A stretch of 18,198 nucleotides of DNA from Acanthamoeba lenticulata (lineage: Eukaryota > Discosea > Longamoebia > Acanthamoebidae): NCBI GenBank assembly GCA_002179805.1, contig NAVB01001294.1:1-18198 (forward strand), in the 5' to 3' direction. The stretch's first letter is position 1; every line of letters starts with the position of its first letter. The notes beneath the pieces are model-generated. The model was not told the DNA's origin. It saw only the letters and a program-made list of their open reading frames with translations, and ran no database searches. Below, in pieces: positions 1 through 9,738 of the stretch. The position numbers and the translations under genes were made by a program.

Positions 1-1864
1 AAAATAATAAAGAAGAGCGTGTGGATTACCGCCGTCGCCGTCGTTGGTGGTGGGATCAGCCTGGACCCAGTTGAGGAAGTAGAGGAACACGTTGGAGCCC
101 ATGCTGTGGGTGAGGACGACCACCTTGCGGTTGTGGTTGGTATCATAGGCCAGCTCGATCATGTGCTTGAGCTTGGTGAAGTACTGGTCGCGCTGCTGGA
201 GGCCTTTGAACGAGAGGCGCCAGTCGTAGGCCGCCATGAACAGGTTGTTGCTGTCGTAGCCGATGTCGGCAAAGTTCTGAATGAGTTTGCCCCACACCCA
301 GTAGCCCGGGAACAGATAGTCGGCGGCCTCGAGGCCCGACGCCGCCCGCAGCTTGATGCCCTCCGGGTCCAAGCCTGTCTCCCTGTCGTTTGAGGTCAAA
401 AGTGCTGAGTCCTCTTGTCGACTAATCAGGAGAAGAGGGAGAGAGTCGCACTTGTCGAGCATGACGTGATCGAGCCAGCATTGCTTGTCGAGGAGGAGCT
501 TCTGCATCATCGTGACCGTACCCCAGATCCGCATACGGAAATGTTTGCTACACACACACACACACGCACGAACCGAGTGCAGGCTTTTGTTAGCGCTTAC
601 GTTCTTGGCCGCCAGCCTGCAGAGGGGATGGGCGCCAAGATACAGTGCACAGGGCCGGCCGTTCCAGATCTCGAGACCTGGTGACGATGTTGATCAAAGC
701 CAGACAGCACGACATAAAAGTCACGTGTGAGGAAGCTTGCAAAGGCGGCACTGCAACTTGAAGGATGGAGGGAGCACGAACCGGTGCTGACAACGCCGGG
801 GACCATGAGGACAGGGAAATGTGGCGACATCTCCTCACGAGCGCTCAGGCCTGGTCTAGTGGGGTCGAGTGTCGTTCTGCAGTGCAGCCACTCACGCGTG
901 AGCTCATGCATAAGCCCACATGCGAATCGCAGGACGTTTTCTTTCATAAGTGGTGACTTACTTGTTGGCAAACAGCATGTTCTCCATGTAGGCCGAGATG
1001 TCGTCCAGACTGTGCTGCAGCTCCTGTAGAAAAACAGGCGTGCAAACGTCAGGCCTCAGGAGGAGCGCCCCCAAGCAATGTTTATGGTTGGTGACGTGCC
1101 TCGGCTGCTTGTGCTGCCTTGCGCTGGGCTTTCTGTGGTCAAGTAGAGCAAAGGGAATGGATTAGGATTGCAAAAGAGAATAGGGAGTAGATATCGTACG
1201 AGGGCGACTTCGGCTGCTCTGTGATGCGCTTCCTATGCATAGCCAGCGCTTCAGCATGCCGACAAGGACAAGAGCTCAATGCAATGACATAACGTACTTC
1301 AACTACATGAACGGCTCTCTCAGTGAGTGGGCGGAACTTTGAGGCCTCCTCGGCAATGATGATTAAGTCGATGTAGAGCCACACGCAGAGGGCCGTGAGT
1401 GCACCCAGCAGGAACACGGTAAGGAACTTCTTGCTCCTGCTCCCACACCGCCCACAAGCCCTTCCTTAGGCAGGTCAAAGGCACCAGCAGACAACCAACT
1501 GGGGTCCAACGCACCCAAGGAAACCAAGGTGCCCGCCTCCATTGCCTCCCCTTCTGCGCTTCCTCTTTTTGTTGGGCTGCATCGTGCTCTCTGCATCTAG
1601 CGGCTCCATGGGCGTTTCGCTAGCACGCTTTTCTTGCACGGCACTTGCTGCAGCAGGTGTCCCAACGCTACTCTCAGTCTGCGCACTGTTCCTCTTCTTC
1701 TGCTTCTTTCCCACTGCCGCACCGTTCGCATCGCTCAACGATTCAATCGATTGTTGGGCTGGCTTGGTCACTGCAGCTGACTGTTTGCCGCTAGGGCGCG
1801 TGTCCCCCGACTTGTCGTCCTGCTGAGCGGGCGAGCGTGCTGCCCCCTTCTTCTTGCGCCCCAT
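1..1864 (-). CDS. PDAT: Phospholipid:diacylglycerol acyltransferase (PDAT/Lro1-like), 5' part
   Basis: LCAT-family enzyme that moves an acyl chain from a phospholipid to diacylglycerol, making triacylglycerol at the ER. Exons read on the minus strand: about 1864-1520 (start MGRKKKG at 1864), about 1430-1298, 1132-1100, 1023-962, 855-782, 677-644, 547-452, 382-30; a donor at 29 leads out of the window. The product has a Lys-rich disordered N-terminus, one transmembrane helix (FLTVFLLGALTALCVWLYID), then the lipase-like domain. Diagnostic motifs are FPVLMVPGVVSTG, CWLDHVMLDKETGLDPEG, AAYDWRLSF and the nucleophile elbow VLTHSMGS, with Ser the expected nucleophile. The catalytic Asp and His lie off the left edge. 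The first intron boundary (about 1430-1520) is ambiguous: two splice pairs keep frame. One intron appears to use a GC donor. An upstream in-frame Met at 1894 is possible but MGRKKK is the more natural start. Family call is very secure; the name reflects homology, not an assay. Confidence 0.9.
549..568. repeat. (CA)n microsatellite in PDAT intron
   Basis: About nine CA dinucleotides followed by an imperfect unit. On the minus strand this is a TG tract directly before the acceptor TGTGTAG at 548, so it doubles as the pyrimidine-containing tract of that intron (548-643). Confidence 0.85.
1024..1099 (-). other. Probable GC-AG intron in the PDAT gene
   Basis: The 33-nt exon at 1132-1100 (KAQRKAAQAAE) and the exon at 1023-962 (ELQHSLDDISAY...) join in phase only if the intron begins with GCACGT at 1099 and ends with the strong acceptor TTTTTCTACAG. 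The nearest GT, four bases downstream, breaks the frame. GC donors are a known minor class of spliceosomal introns. cDNA would settle it. Confidence 0.5.
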
Positions 1865-2333
1865 GAACAACACACGATACTGAATACCCGTCACCCCAGA
1901 ACCCGGGAACGAGAAATCACCGAGTTAAGGCGGCGGGTGACGTCGTGCAGAGCAGCCTGCTTGCCTTGAGCTCTTGGCACAACAAGGGGATCTCTACTTT
2001 ATGGCCTCAGCAGACCAATTGGCGAAAAGATAGACGGCCACTGCGTGCCGATGGGCGGGTGCTCGAGGCCAACTTGCAGTCATGCTCTTGTTTTGTTCGT
2101 TGCATACCGGGCATTCCTCATCACCGCCCAGGTTTATGTCGACGTTGTTGCGCACATCAACATCCACCCGGCCATTCACGTCGGTAACTCTTGCGTCTTC
2201 CCTCAAGGCCTCCATTTCTGCCTTCTAGGCCTGTGGAGGTTCGTCACACAAACACGTGGGTTGTTTGAGGCAAGGGCTCGATTCATTTTTATCTTCATGG
2301 AGACGTTTAATCAACTTAATCTCTGTCCAGGAA
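1865..2333. promoter_or_regulatory. Divergent intergenic region, PDAT / RhoGAP
   Basis: These 469 bp separate two genes read outward, so promoters for both must lie here or in 5' leader introns. A CCAAT-containing palindromic core (accaattgg) sits at about 2013-2021. The bases just before the RhoGAP start, tctctgtccag at 2321-2331, look like a splice acceptor three bases ahead of the ATG, so the RhoGAP leader is probably spliced and its transcription start lies farther left. No clear TATA box or RNA gene was seen. Confidence 0.4.
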
Positions 2334-4253
2334 ATGGCAGATCGAACGAAGAAAGAGAAGAAGGAGAAGAAAGGAAAGGACAAAAAGGGATCAAAAATCG
2401 GTAAGGGGCTTGTCTTTGGGCGTTCCCTGGAGGAAGTGATCGAATTACAGAACAACGGACAGTTTGTGCCCAACATCGTACGCGACACAATCACTTGGCT
2501 TGAAGCCAACGGAGGTCAGTCTACTACCCTCTTGCTTGCTTGACGGCTTTGCCTTTCAGCCGCTGCCCTTTTGCGCTTCTTGTTTAGCACTGGTGCTGAC
2601 TGGCGCCTGGCTGCTCCTTAGCCTTCAATGAAGAGGGTCTGTTCCGCGTGCCTGGGCAGATGACAATCATCGAGAACCTCAAGAAGGAGTACGACACACG
2701 TACGTGTCCTGCCTGCCTTATCTCTCGAGGAGCATGTTTCTGGACGCTGATGGCCTCGTATTTGTAGGCGGAACCGGCACGCTCGATGGGATCACCGACG
2801 TGGCATCCGTGGCGGGTCTTCTGAAGCTCTACCTGCGCGAGCTTCCGGAACCGCTCCTCGTCTTCCGATTCTACACCACCTTTGTCAAGATCGCCAGTTC
2901 GTTTCTCTGCTCTTGCCCTCTTACTATTTATTCGTTTTGATTTTAAAAAAAATTTAAAAATTTAAAATTCAGAAAACCCCGACGCCGAGTCCCGCCTGCG
3001 CAACCTGCGCATTCTGGTGAATGGCCTGCCTGAGGCCAACAAGGCCACGGTCTTTTACTTGCTCGAGTTCCTGGCCAAGGTCGTCGCCAACGAGAAGGTG
3101 AACAGGTACGGAGTCGGATGATCGCACACACTTGTATTTGTGCGTGTGTGATGTCACAAGGCCTTGCTGAGCACATGCATCTCGTGTGCAGAATGTCTGC
3201 GGCCAATCTGGCGATGATCTTCTCGCCCAACCTCTTGCGAACGGAAAAAGAAGAGCTCTCGCAAATCATGATGGAGGCTGGCTACCTGACAAGCATCATC
3301 AAGCTCATGATTGAGGAGATCGACTTCCTAACCAACGTACGCTGTCCTTTTTCAAATTTAATTCTGAAAATTCTAAAGTCATGAGAAACAGAAAACCGAT
3401 CGGCCAGCCACGGTCAAGAGTTTGTCAGGATCGATGATTGTCAAGCCGGAACTGGTACGTACTCTAACATACTTCTTATCCCCTCTATGTATATACCCCT
3501 TGCCTTGCGTCCGCTTATCCATTTATCCATTCGTTTCTTCTCCATTGCTATTACGCGCTGTACGCTCTATCCATCGATATCCATGCATGGGCTGCATCCT
3601 ATCCATCATCGGGCCTGCTCTCCCCAGGAGGAGGAGACCACCAATCCAAGTAGCAGCAATGATGCGGCTACTGAAGTGCGCTTTTCTATATCTATAGCTT
3701 TATACCTTACGCCCAACAGGGCGTGGTTTTTTTATTCATTTGAGTGATTTATCATTGGTATGATCATTAAGCATCTTTCATTTTTATCTTGTTTGTTACT
3801 TTTGATGTTGTACAGGTGCCGCTGGATGAGATGAAGAAGCGAATGTCGCTGCGAGGCAGCTCGGGCGAGATCAGGGCCTTCCTCGCAGCCGAACACAAGA
3901 AAGAGGACGAGCGCAAGGCCAAGCAGCAAGAGGAGAACAAAGACGCTGAGGAAGACGAGAAGAACGACTTGGACCAGGACAAGAAGCCGGCGGACGCCGA
4001 GAGCAGCAGCTCGGCCAGCGAGCAGAAGAGGAAGGAGCTGGAAGATATCAAGCAAAAGGTCAAGGAGAAGGAGGACCTTCTCCGGCGCCTCCGCGAACAG
4101 CTCGATGAGTCCGACAACAACAGCAGCGAGGCCGAGCCCGAGGATGCCGGCGGCGAGGGCAGCGAGGACGACGCCACAGAGGCCAAGAGCGGCGCCACTA
4201 CCGCCACCAACCGAGTCCTCGGCCTCCAGCTCGACGAGTTTGGTGGCCAATGA
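2334..4253 (+). CDS. RhoGAP-domain protein with charged coiled-coil C-terminus
   Basis: GTPase-activating protein for Rho/Rac-type GTPases, expected in cytosol or at the cortex. Exons 2334-2514, 2622-2699, 2768-2896, 2973-3105, 3192-3336, 3392-3454, 3628-3675, 3816-4253 give 404 aa with every phase closing. Residues 1-25 are Lys-rich (MADRTKKEKKEKKGKDKK), suited to acidic membrane or protein contacts. The GAP domain spans about 28-225: GLFRVPGQ carries the arginine finger (Arg69), LYLRELPEPLL is the conserved second helix motif, and NLAMIFSPNLL carries the Asn (187) that matches the GTPase-contacting Asn of p50RhoGAP. Both key residues are kept, so it should be active. Residues about 260-404 are highly charged with predicted coiled coil (KRKELEDIKQKVKEKEDLL...) and Ser/Glu/Asp-rich low complexity. 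No other domain was recognised. The start is the first ATG after a likely leader-intron acceptor. Confidence 0.93.
2897..2972 (+). other. A/T-rich intron 3 of the RhoGAP gene
   Basis: Spliced out between KIA and KNPDAES. Bases 2938-2970 are almost pure A/T (ttgattttaaaaaaaatttaaaaatttaaaattcag in parts), in contrast to exons on both sides. Similar A/T blocks occur in introns at 7635-7730, 11463-11547, 11851-11925 and 13222-13342, and seem typical of a subset of introns in this genome. Confidence 0.7.
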
Positions 4254-4489
4254 GCCCGCCGCAGTTGTGTTTATGTGCCACTTGTCAAGTCGTGCGAGTA
4301 AGAGAGAGAGAGAGAGAGAAAGATGGAGCCGTGGTGAGGTAAGAGAGGGAGAAGGAGAGGGATGGAGAGAAGGAGGATTCCTGTACTTTAGACTGTATTT
4401 TTGCCCCTTGACGACAACTACAAAACACCACTTCTTTGTAGACCAAGGGTCTTCTCCTCCCTCTTCCTCATTGTACCTCCAAAAGGCCC
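4254..4489. other. Convergent 3' region with (AG)n tract
   Basis: These 236 bp separate the stops of two genes that run toward each other. The main feature is a pure GA run at about 4301-4319 followed by purine-rich sequence to about 4376 (gggagaaggagagggatgg...). No coding potential or canonical AATAAA on the RhoGAP side was found. Polyadenylation signals for both genes should be here. Confidence 0.5.
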
Positions 4490-5371
4490 TCAGAGTGGGA
4501 GGACGGTGCGGGCCGTGCCAAGGAGGAACTGCTGGCAGAAGGGCACGTACGAAGCGCCGTACCTGCCCGCACATTTGGAAATTGTTTTGTGAGCACCAAC
4601 GCCATGTACGAAGGAACAGACAAGAGAGGTACACACCAGAGCGCGGCGCAAAACTGGATGATGACCATGATCAACGTGAGGCCTGAGTTGTGCAGCTGTG
4701 GGGTAGCAAGGTCAGATCTCGTGTCAAAAGGGGAGCTTCAGCGCGTAGACGCACCGAGAGGGCTGCGTAAAGAGTGCCTCCCATCGCGCCAAAGTAGATG
4801 AGTGTTGACAAATAACGAGTTGGTTGGAACATTGACTGCAGCTGCTTCCACGGGCCCATCAAGAAGAACGTGCTGAAGGAGAAGAGAAGAGGGGGGTTAG
4901 GTTCGAGGTTCGCCGCAAAGGGCGGAAGGTAGCACCTGCCAATAAGGAAGAGGGAACCCACAGTGTAGAACTTGGCAAATGTTCGTGGAACCACAAGAAA
5001 CCAGGTCGACTGTGGCCCTCACGTATGAGCTGAAGTAGCGACGGGCCACAAACGCGGTGAAGAAGCGGGTACCATGAAGCAAAAGACTACACCTAAGGCT
5101 AAGCAAACGGCAAACCCTATAATTCGCTGGAAGCACACTTCTTCAATGCACAGCCACAGAAGGCAGTGTGCCGCGGAGTGCGTACCCTGCCGCCGAGCGC
5201 CAGCCAGCGTCAGAACCAGCCACGTTGCTGCAACCGCGGAGAAGAGAGGGCGTACTTTTTCCAGGAGAGGGAAGTGGCCGCGTCAAGCTCCTCTAAATAA
5301 GTTGGCGGGCGAGCGGGCGCCATCCCCATCATGGACTTGGCAGAGGCCAGACCCGCACTCAGTGCCTCCAT
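4490..5371 (-). CDS. SFT2: SFT2/Got1-family vesicle transport protein
   Basis: Small four-helix Golgi/endosome membrane protein involved in vesicle fusion and retrograde traffic. Exons: 5371-5256, 5126-5073, 5009-4936, 4872-4755, 4695-4637, 4562-4490. Recognition rests on the N-terminal ELDAATSLSWKK followed by helix 1 RIIGFAVCLALGVVFCFM, then FAKFYTVGSLFLIGSTFFLMGPWKQLQ, the family signature, then MFQPTRYLSTLIYFGAMGGTLYAAL, and a last helix ending LWYGASYVPF, matching the family's LWYSLSYIPF. Helices are close-packed, as usual. Exons 2-6 are in phase. Exon 1 ends in phase 2 (donor GTACGC at 5255) while exon 2 begins in phase 0, so the summed coding length is one base short of a whole number of codons; with one more base it would encode 164 aa, the family's usual size. 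The likeliest cause is one A missing from the AAAAA run at 5256-5260, but an odd splice is possible. Confidence 0.87.
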
Positions 5372-5515
5372 CTTTGGTTTCTTTGTTTTAATTTTTGTTT
5401 CCTTTTGAATTCTTTTCGTACTTGTACCCGGTCACAAAAATCCTGGATCGTTTAAATATGAGAAATTTCGCGCTTGTGTGCGCACAAGGCGTGGCACGAC
5501 AAGCAAAAACGCACA
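5372..5515. promoter_or_regulatory. Compact divergent promoter, SFT2 / PNGase F-like
   Basis: Only 144 bp lie between the two start codons, so promoter elements and both leaders must share it. The SFT2-proximal half is T-rich on the plus strand (tttgttttaatttttgtttcc, 5382-5402). A TATA-like tttaaatatg lies at 5451-5460, about 60 bp before the plus-strand ATG. Confidence 0.45.
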
Positions 5516-8440
5516 ATGCAAGAAACCAACAGGTGCTGCATGCTGCTCTTCACCACCGCTGTGGTGGTCTTGGTCTTGACCGCGGCCACCAGCGCCGCGG
5601 CAGACGCACTGGTGCCTGGGTCTGAGGCGCCTGCGTTTTCGCTGCCCACCTTGAACGGGGGCACGTTCAACTTTGATCCAAAGGTCAAGCGCTCAGGTCC
5701 CGTCCTCTTCTACGCTTACAACTCGCAGGATGCCTTCTCGAAAGCCATGTGGACCACAGACGCCTATCTCGATGACTTCCTGTTGAACGCCTCGCAGACC
5801 AGGTACCCTTGGCCTTTCGTTCTGTACGCTCTGCAGAGTTTGACCTCGGAACCAGCGAGTACGTGTTCATGTCATATGCGCAGGATACGGCAGAGCAGGA
5901 GGTCATGGAGATGCTCTCTCGGTTGATCACACGGATGAAAGCTCTCGACTTTCCTGGAGGCACGTTCACTCTGTTGCTTGCAGCAAAGCGGCGCGTTGTT
6001 GTTGACTTTGGGTCCGCTCCAGTTCGCGTGCAGCAATGGATGGACAGGCTCCACTTTGTGCCTGAGCCTGTCTACAACCTCAATCAAACGTGGTTGCCCG
6101 GCCTGCTCGATAAGTGGAACAGCACCATCTACCAGCTCACCGTCAAGGTCTTGCAAATCACTACATGTCATAACACGCACACACAGCGAACATAGGATCC
6201 TCGTGTTACTGACGCAACGGCGAACGCAGGTGAACAACTTTGTGTTCCCAGAGGCGCGGCTCGACGCTCGATACGACTGGCTGCCCTACGCCTTCCTCAC
6301 CTTCTCGAGTACGACCCAAGACTTGCGCCTCTTTTGTTCAATTAGGCTCTTGCTGAGAAAGAGGAACATGAATGAATGAACAGGTGACCAAGAGCTGGAG
6401 ATCGCCTACTTTGGCGACGGCTGCGGTGGGCAACCTGCGCAAAATGTTTCTGGTACAGCTTTCAGGACAACCTTGGCCATACTCTCTCAATGCTCTTCTC
6501 CTCATGGCTTCCCTCCTTTGCCGACGTATGCAGGCAAGCTGGCCCTCATCTCGCGCTCGCCCTTTGGGCCCGAGTGCGATTGGTTCACCAAGGTCAGCAA
6601 AGCGCAGCAGGCCAACGCGATTGGTGTCATCGTCTACAGCGACCCTGAGAAGCCCCTCATCGACATGAATTGCCTCAGTGCGCTACACTTTCTCTGTTTT
6701 TCCTGATGAAGACAAGCTAAGTGCTGTGCGCAGACAACAAGGAATGCAATACGCAGCTCAGCATCCCTGGGACCATGATCGGCTACCAGTCGGGTCTTGC
6801 GCTCCGCTCCCTTTTGTCTGACCCCAGGTTCGGCTTCGTTCTAACTGTCACTTGTCTCTTTGTTGGACCGTAACATCATCAAATGCACAATCGTTTGGCA
6901 CAGCAACAAGATTACGGTGCGCTTCACCAACGTGACGGTGCCCGGATTCTACCTAGTGATCGACCAGCAAGCTCGCATTCAAGGTGAACAGTTGACTCTG
7001 CTCTGTCTTTCATGACACACGTTGCTAACATGCATGAGTGGTGCTGATCTTCTTCTTCAGAGCTGGGATGGCTCAAGATGCCCACGCTCATGCACTACGC
7101 CTGGGCTTCCCAGTGGTACGATTACTACACCCGCATGCTGAGTCAAGTCGCTTCCTACGACGTCACGATCCCCATCGCCCGCGACATCGTACGGAGGCTC
7201 AGACCACAGTGACCTGTCGCTCATGCACCACGCACACTGACGGCTTCCGACGGCGCAGGTGAACCAAAACACGATGTACACGGCTCGCGTCAAGATGCCG
7301 CCGCGTAGCGAGATCCTCCAGACTTGGTCCGACGTCACGCTCGATCTCGCCATGTCGTGCCTGGGCACGCGGGACGAGGACTGCCCCATCTGGTACTGTC
7401 TGTAACAGCTAGGCGAAGAGGAGACCGGTGGACATTCTCACCATTCCAAGGGAACTGGTCGGGTGTGCTTCAGGGACCGGCTGTACTTCATGCGCGTGTG
7501 CTGTGATGGCAGCCCGGACTTCCTGTGCGAGCGCGAGATCGGTAGGTGGATCACGCCCTTCCGCCGTCGCGTGGGCCGGTGGCTCACACCTTCTCAGCCC
7601 CTCGTCTCACTCCTCACCTACAGCCCGACCGCTGGTTCGTAAACGAAAGTTGTGCTTTTTCTTCGTTTCTACATTGTTTTTTATTATTTACTTATCCATT
7701 TTTTATGTGATTTTATGACTATTTTTGCAGACTATGGCCAGCCCTTCTACTGCAACTTTACGTTTGGTACCGGCACGAACGAGCCGTGGGTGTCGACCGT
7801 CAACCTGCTCGCCAAGCGCAGCTCAGCTCAGCTTCCGCGCCCGCTGTCCTTTGACGGCAAACCGCCGACCGACGCGGCCGTCATCGCTCCTCGCCGGGTG
7901 CAGTTCCTCTATGCTGGCGGGAACTGGGACGTGAACTACACCTACAGCCCCGTCCGGTTCGAAGTGCCCCGCGGTACCGTCAAGACGGAGCTCGTGACCA
8001 TCATCACGGGCCACGGGAGCGATGTCGATGGCTGTGGCGAGTTCTGCAACATCGTGCACACGTTCGTGGTCAACGACAAGTACAGCCACGTGCAGAGCAA
8101 CCCGCAGGCCGCCACCGCGCTGGGCTGTGCCAACGAGGTTGGGGCCGGCTCCATTCCCAACGAGCACGGCACTTGGCTCTACGGTCGTGGAGGTGAGCGT
8201 CTTCTCTCCGGTCCCCAACAGTAAGAACAGAAAGGGCTGACTTTTGGTTTTCTTTGCTCGACTTGTGAGCCAGGCTGGTGTGATGGCATGAACGTGAAGC
8301 CCTACGTCAAGGACATCACCGCGGAGCTGGTGCCGGGAGGAGCCAACAAGATCAGCTACTACGCCACATTCGACGGTCAGCCGCCCCACCAGACCGGCGG
8401 CTACATCGTGATGTCATCCTACCTCGTCTTCTGGTCCTGA
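5516..8440 (+). CDS. Secreted PNGase F-like glycoamidase with thioredoxin-like and PA-like domains
   Basis: Predicted peptide-N4-(N-acetyl-glucosaminyl)asparagine amidase of the bacterial PNGase F fold, removing N-glycans in lysosome or secretions. Exons 5516-5802, 5856-6147, 6230-6308, 6384-6452, 6534-6677, 6734-6827, 6904-6983, 7061-7188, 7259-7392, 7474-7634, 7731-8192, 8274-8440 give 698 aa, all in phase. Residues 1-30 form a signal peptide (LLFTTAVVVLVLTAATSAAA). Residues 32-190 resemble a thioredoxin/redoxin fold (GSEAPAFSLPTLNGG, VLFYAYNS) without CxxC. Residues about 230-350 resemble a protease-associated domain (GKLALISRSPFGPECDW, ANAIGVIVYSD). The two PNGase F jelly rolls follow: CPIWDR with Asp437 matching catalytic Asp60 of the Elizabethkingia enzyme, EIGRWITPF, HGSDVDGCGEFC with Glu593 matching Glu206, and GWCDG at 644-648. 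The ETW segment bearing Glu118 is not evident. Many N-x-S/T sequons. The splice at 6904 omits an attractive but AG-less frame just upstream. Confidence 0.88.
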
Positions 8441-8874
8441 GCTTTGGCCACACAGTCTTGCTAAGACCAACAAGAGGGGGCAAAAAGGACTCACTTTGGC
8501 TACCAGGTGGGTGTTTCTCCCAGGAGCCAACTTCACAGGTGTCCAAGCCAACAAGTTGAATAAATGAGTCATGCGGAGTGTCCTGATCACAGACATCACT
8601 ACGCAGAGTCGCGTCGTCAGGCAAGGTGCTGGGCGATAACGAAAATATGTGAATCTCGTTAGACGACCAATGCAGCATTAGGAAAGTTATGGCTCATGCC
8701 CAGTTCTATCTGGGATTTGCTGGGGTGCTCATTGGATGAAAGTGAAGATATATGGTGATTGGTAGCCCTTTTCATTAGAGCGGAGTTGATCCTGATATAA
8801 AAAAGTTGTTGTTCTCACTTCTCACCTTCACAAGCACACACTTACCACCCCACACCACCAACAACCCACCTTTC
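8441..8874 (+). promoter_or_regulatory. PNGase 3' flank and promoter of the secreted-protein gene
   Basis: 434 bp with no convincing gene. An AATAAA at 8559-8564, about 120 bp past the PNGase stop, is a plausible polyadenylation signal. A strong TATA box (tgatataaaaaa, 8793-8804) lies about 75 bp before the next ATG and is followed by an A/C-rich, G-poor leader (8818-8874: cacacttaccaccccacacc...). A TATA box plus a short pyrimidine/A-rich leader suggests a highly expressed gene; that is inference. Confidence 0.6.
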
Positions 8875-9738
8875 ATGAAGCTTACCTTTGTTGTCCTGGC
8901 CGTGACACTGGCCTGCGTGCTGGCCCTGGCGGCAGCTGATGACGGGACCTTCAGCAACGGGCATGTGGCCCTTCGATTCGACACCGACGGCCGCCTGCGC
9001 TTCTGGATGGCCTCGCGTGCTTCCGACAGGTGGACCCTCGAGCTCGAGTCCCTCTGCGAGTTTGACTCGGCAAAGCGCAAGGACAACTGCCACGACTTTG
9101 GCACGGACGACTTCACCCTCACCAACTTTAAGGAGACCACGTTTCAGGGCATCGACGTCACTCGCGTGGCGGCCGAGGCGACCATCCAGACGAGCGGCAA
9201 GTTCGCCACCGAGGTGATGGTGTTCAAGTCCTCGGGCCAGTACACGGTCTTCAACCAGACCTTCGCCGCCGGCCGCAACGCCTTCAAGTGGTCGTTCAAC
9301 ATCCAAGACTTCAACTTCCTCTCCGCCTCGTCGAGCCTTCAGTTGAGGGGACGCATGGGCTTGGAGGGTCCTTCCATCAACGGCTCTGGCCACTGGAACG
9401 CCACGGCCAGGCAACTCTCTTTCGACGGGGTACGAACCAGCTTGGTCCTTTAAGTTGACACGTGCCCGTATCTCACTGCATTGCTCTTCTTCTTCGTCCA
9501 GCTGGACTCGGTAATCGAGTTCGCCAGGTTCGCCGAGTACACCGGTGATGTGTTCAAGCCTGCTGATATGGACGTCGAGGTGCATGACGACCGCATCGAT
9601 TTCACCTTCACCTTCGCTCAGGCCTCGTCGATCTACTACGACCCGCAAGCCACGATGGGCACGGCTGGATCCGCCTCTGCTCTGTCGGGCTTCCTCTTTG
9701 ATGCCGTGCACAGTCTTGCCACCAAGTGGTTGGCTTGA
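8875..9738 (+). CDS. Secreted protein of unknown function
   Basis: I do not recognise this family. Two exons, 8875-9429 and 9502-9738, join in phase to give 263 aa. The start is the first ATG after the A/C-rich leader and opens a textbook signal peptide (MKLTFVVLAVTLACVLALAAA). The mature part alternates short hydrophobic and polar stretches with Asn, Thr and aromatic residues (HVALRFDTDGRLRFWMAS, FKWSFNIQDFNF, IDFTFTFAQASSIYYD), as in an all-beta sandwich. It has two Cys near mature residues 40-52 (LCEF...NCHD), a likely disulfide, and three N-glycosylation sequons (NQT, NGS, NAT). No transmembrane helix or GPI-type tail is clear. It lies 434 bp downstream of the PNGase F-like gene on the same strand, with its own TATA box, so it is separately transcribed. 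It could be a secreted lectin-like, coat or adhesion protein; nothing in the sequence decides this. Confidence 0.85.

Noticed and set aside
19..393. Plus-strand frame of 124 codons at the left edge
   Set aside because: Reverse complement of the PDAT catalytic exon, which has unmistakable LCAT-family motifs.
3732..4634. Long minus-strand open frame opposite the last RhoGAP exon
   Set aside because: Leu/Ser/Val low complexity with no motif; it is the complement of the Glu/Lys/Ala-rich coiled-coil exon, where stop codons are rare by composition.
6828..6903. Apparent coding continuation NIIKCTIVWHSNK inside PNGase intron 6
   Set aside because: No AG acceptor precedes it; the acceptor GGCACAG at 6897-6903 joins in phase with exon 6 and the frame continues SNKITVRF.
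8842..9711. Minus-strand open frame of 289 codons across the secreted-protein gene
   Set aside because: No signal, domain or start context; the plus strand has a signal peptide, TATA box, clean intron and poly(A) signals.
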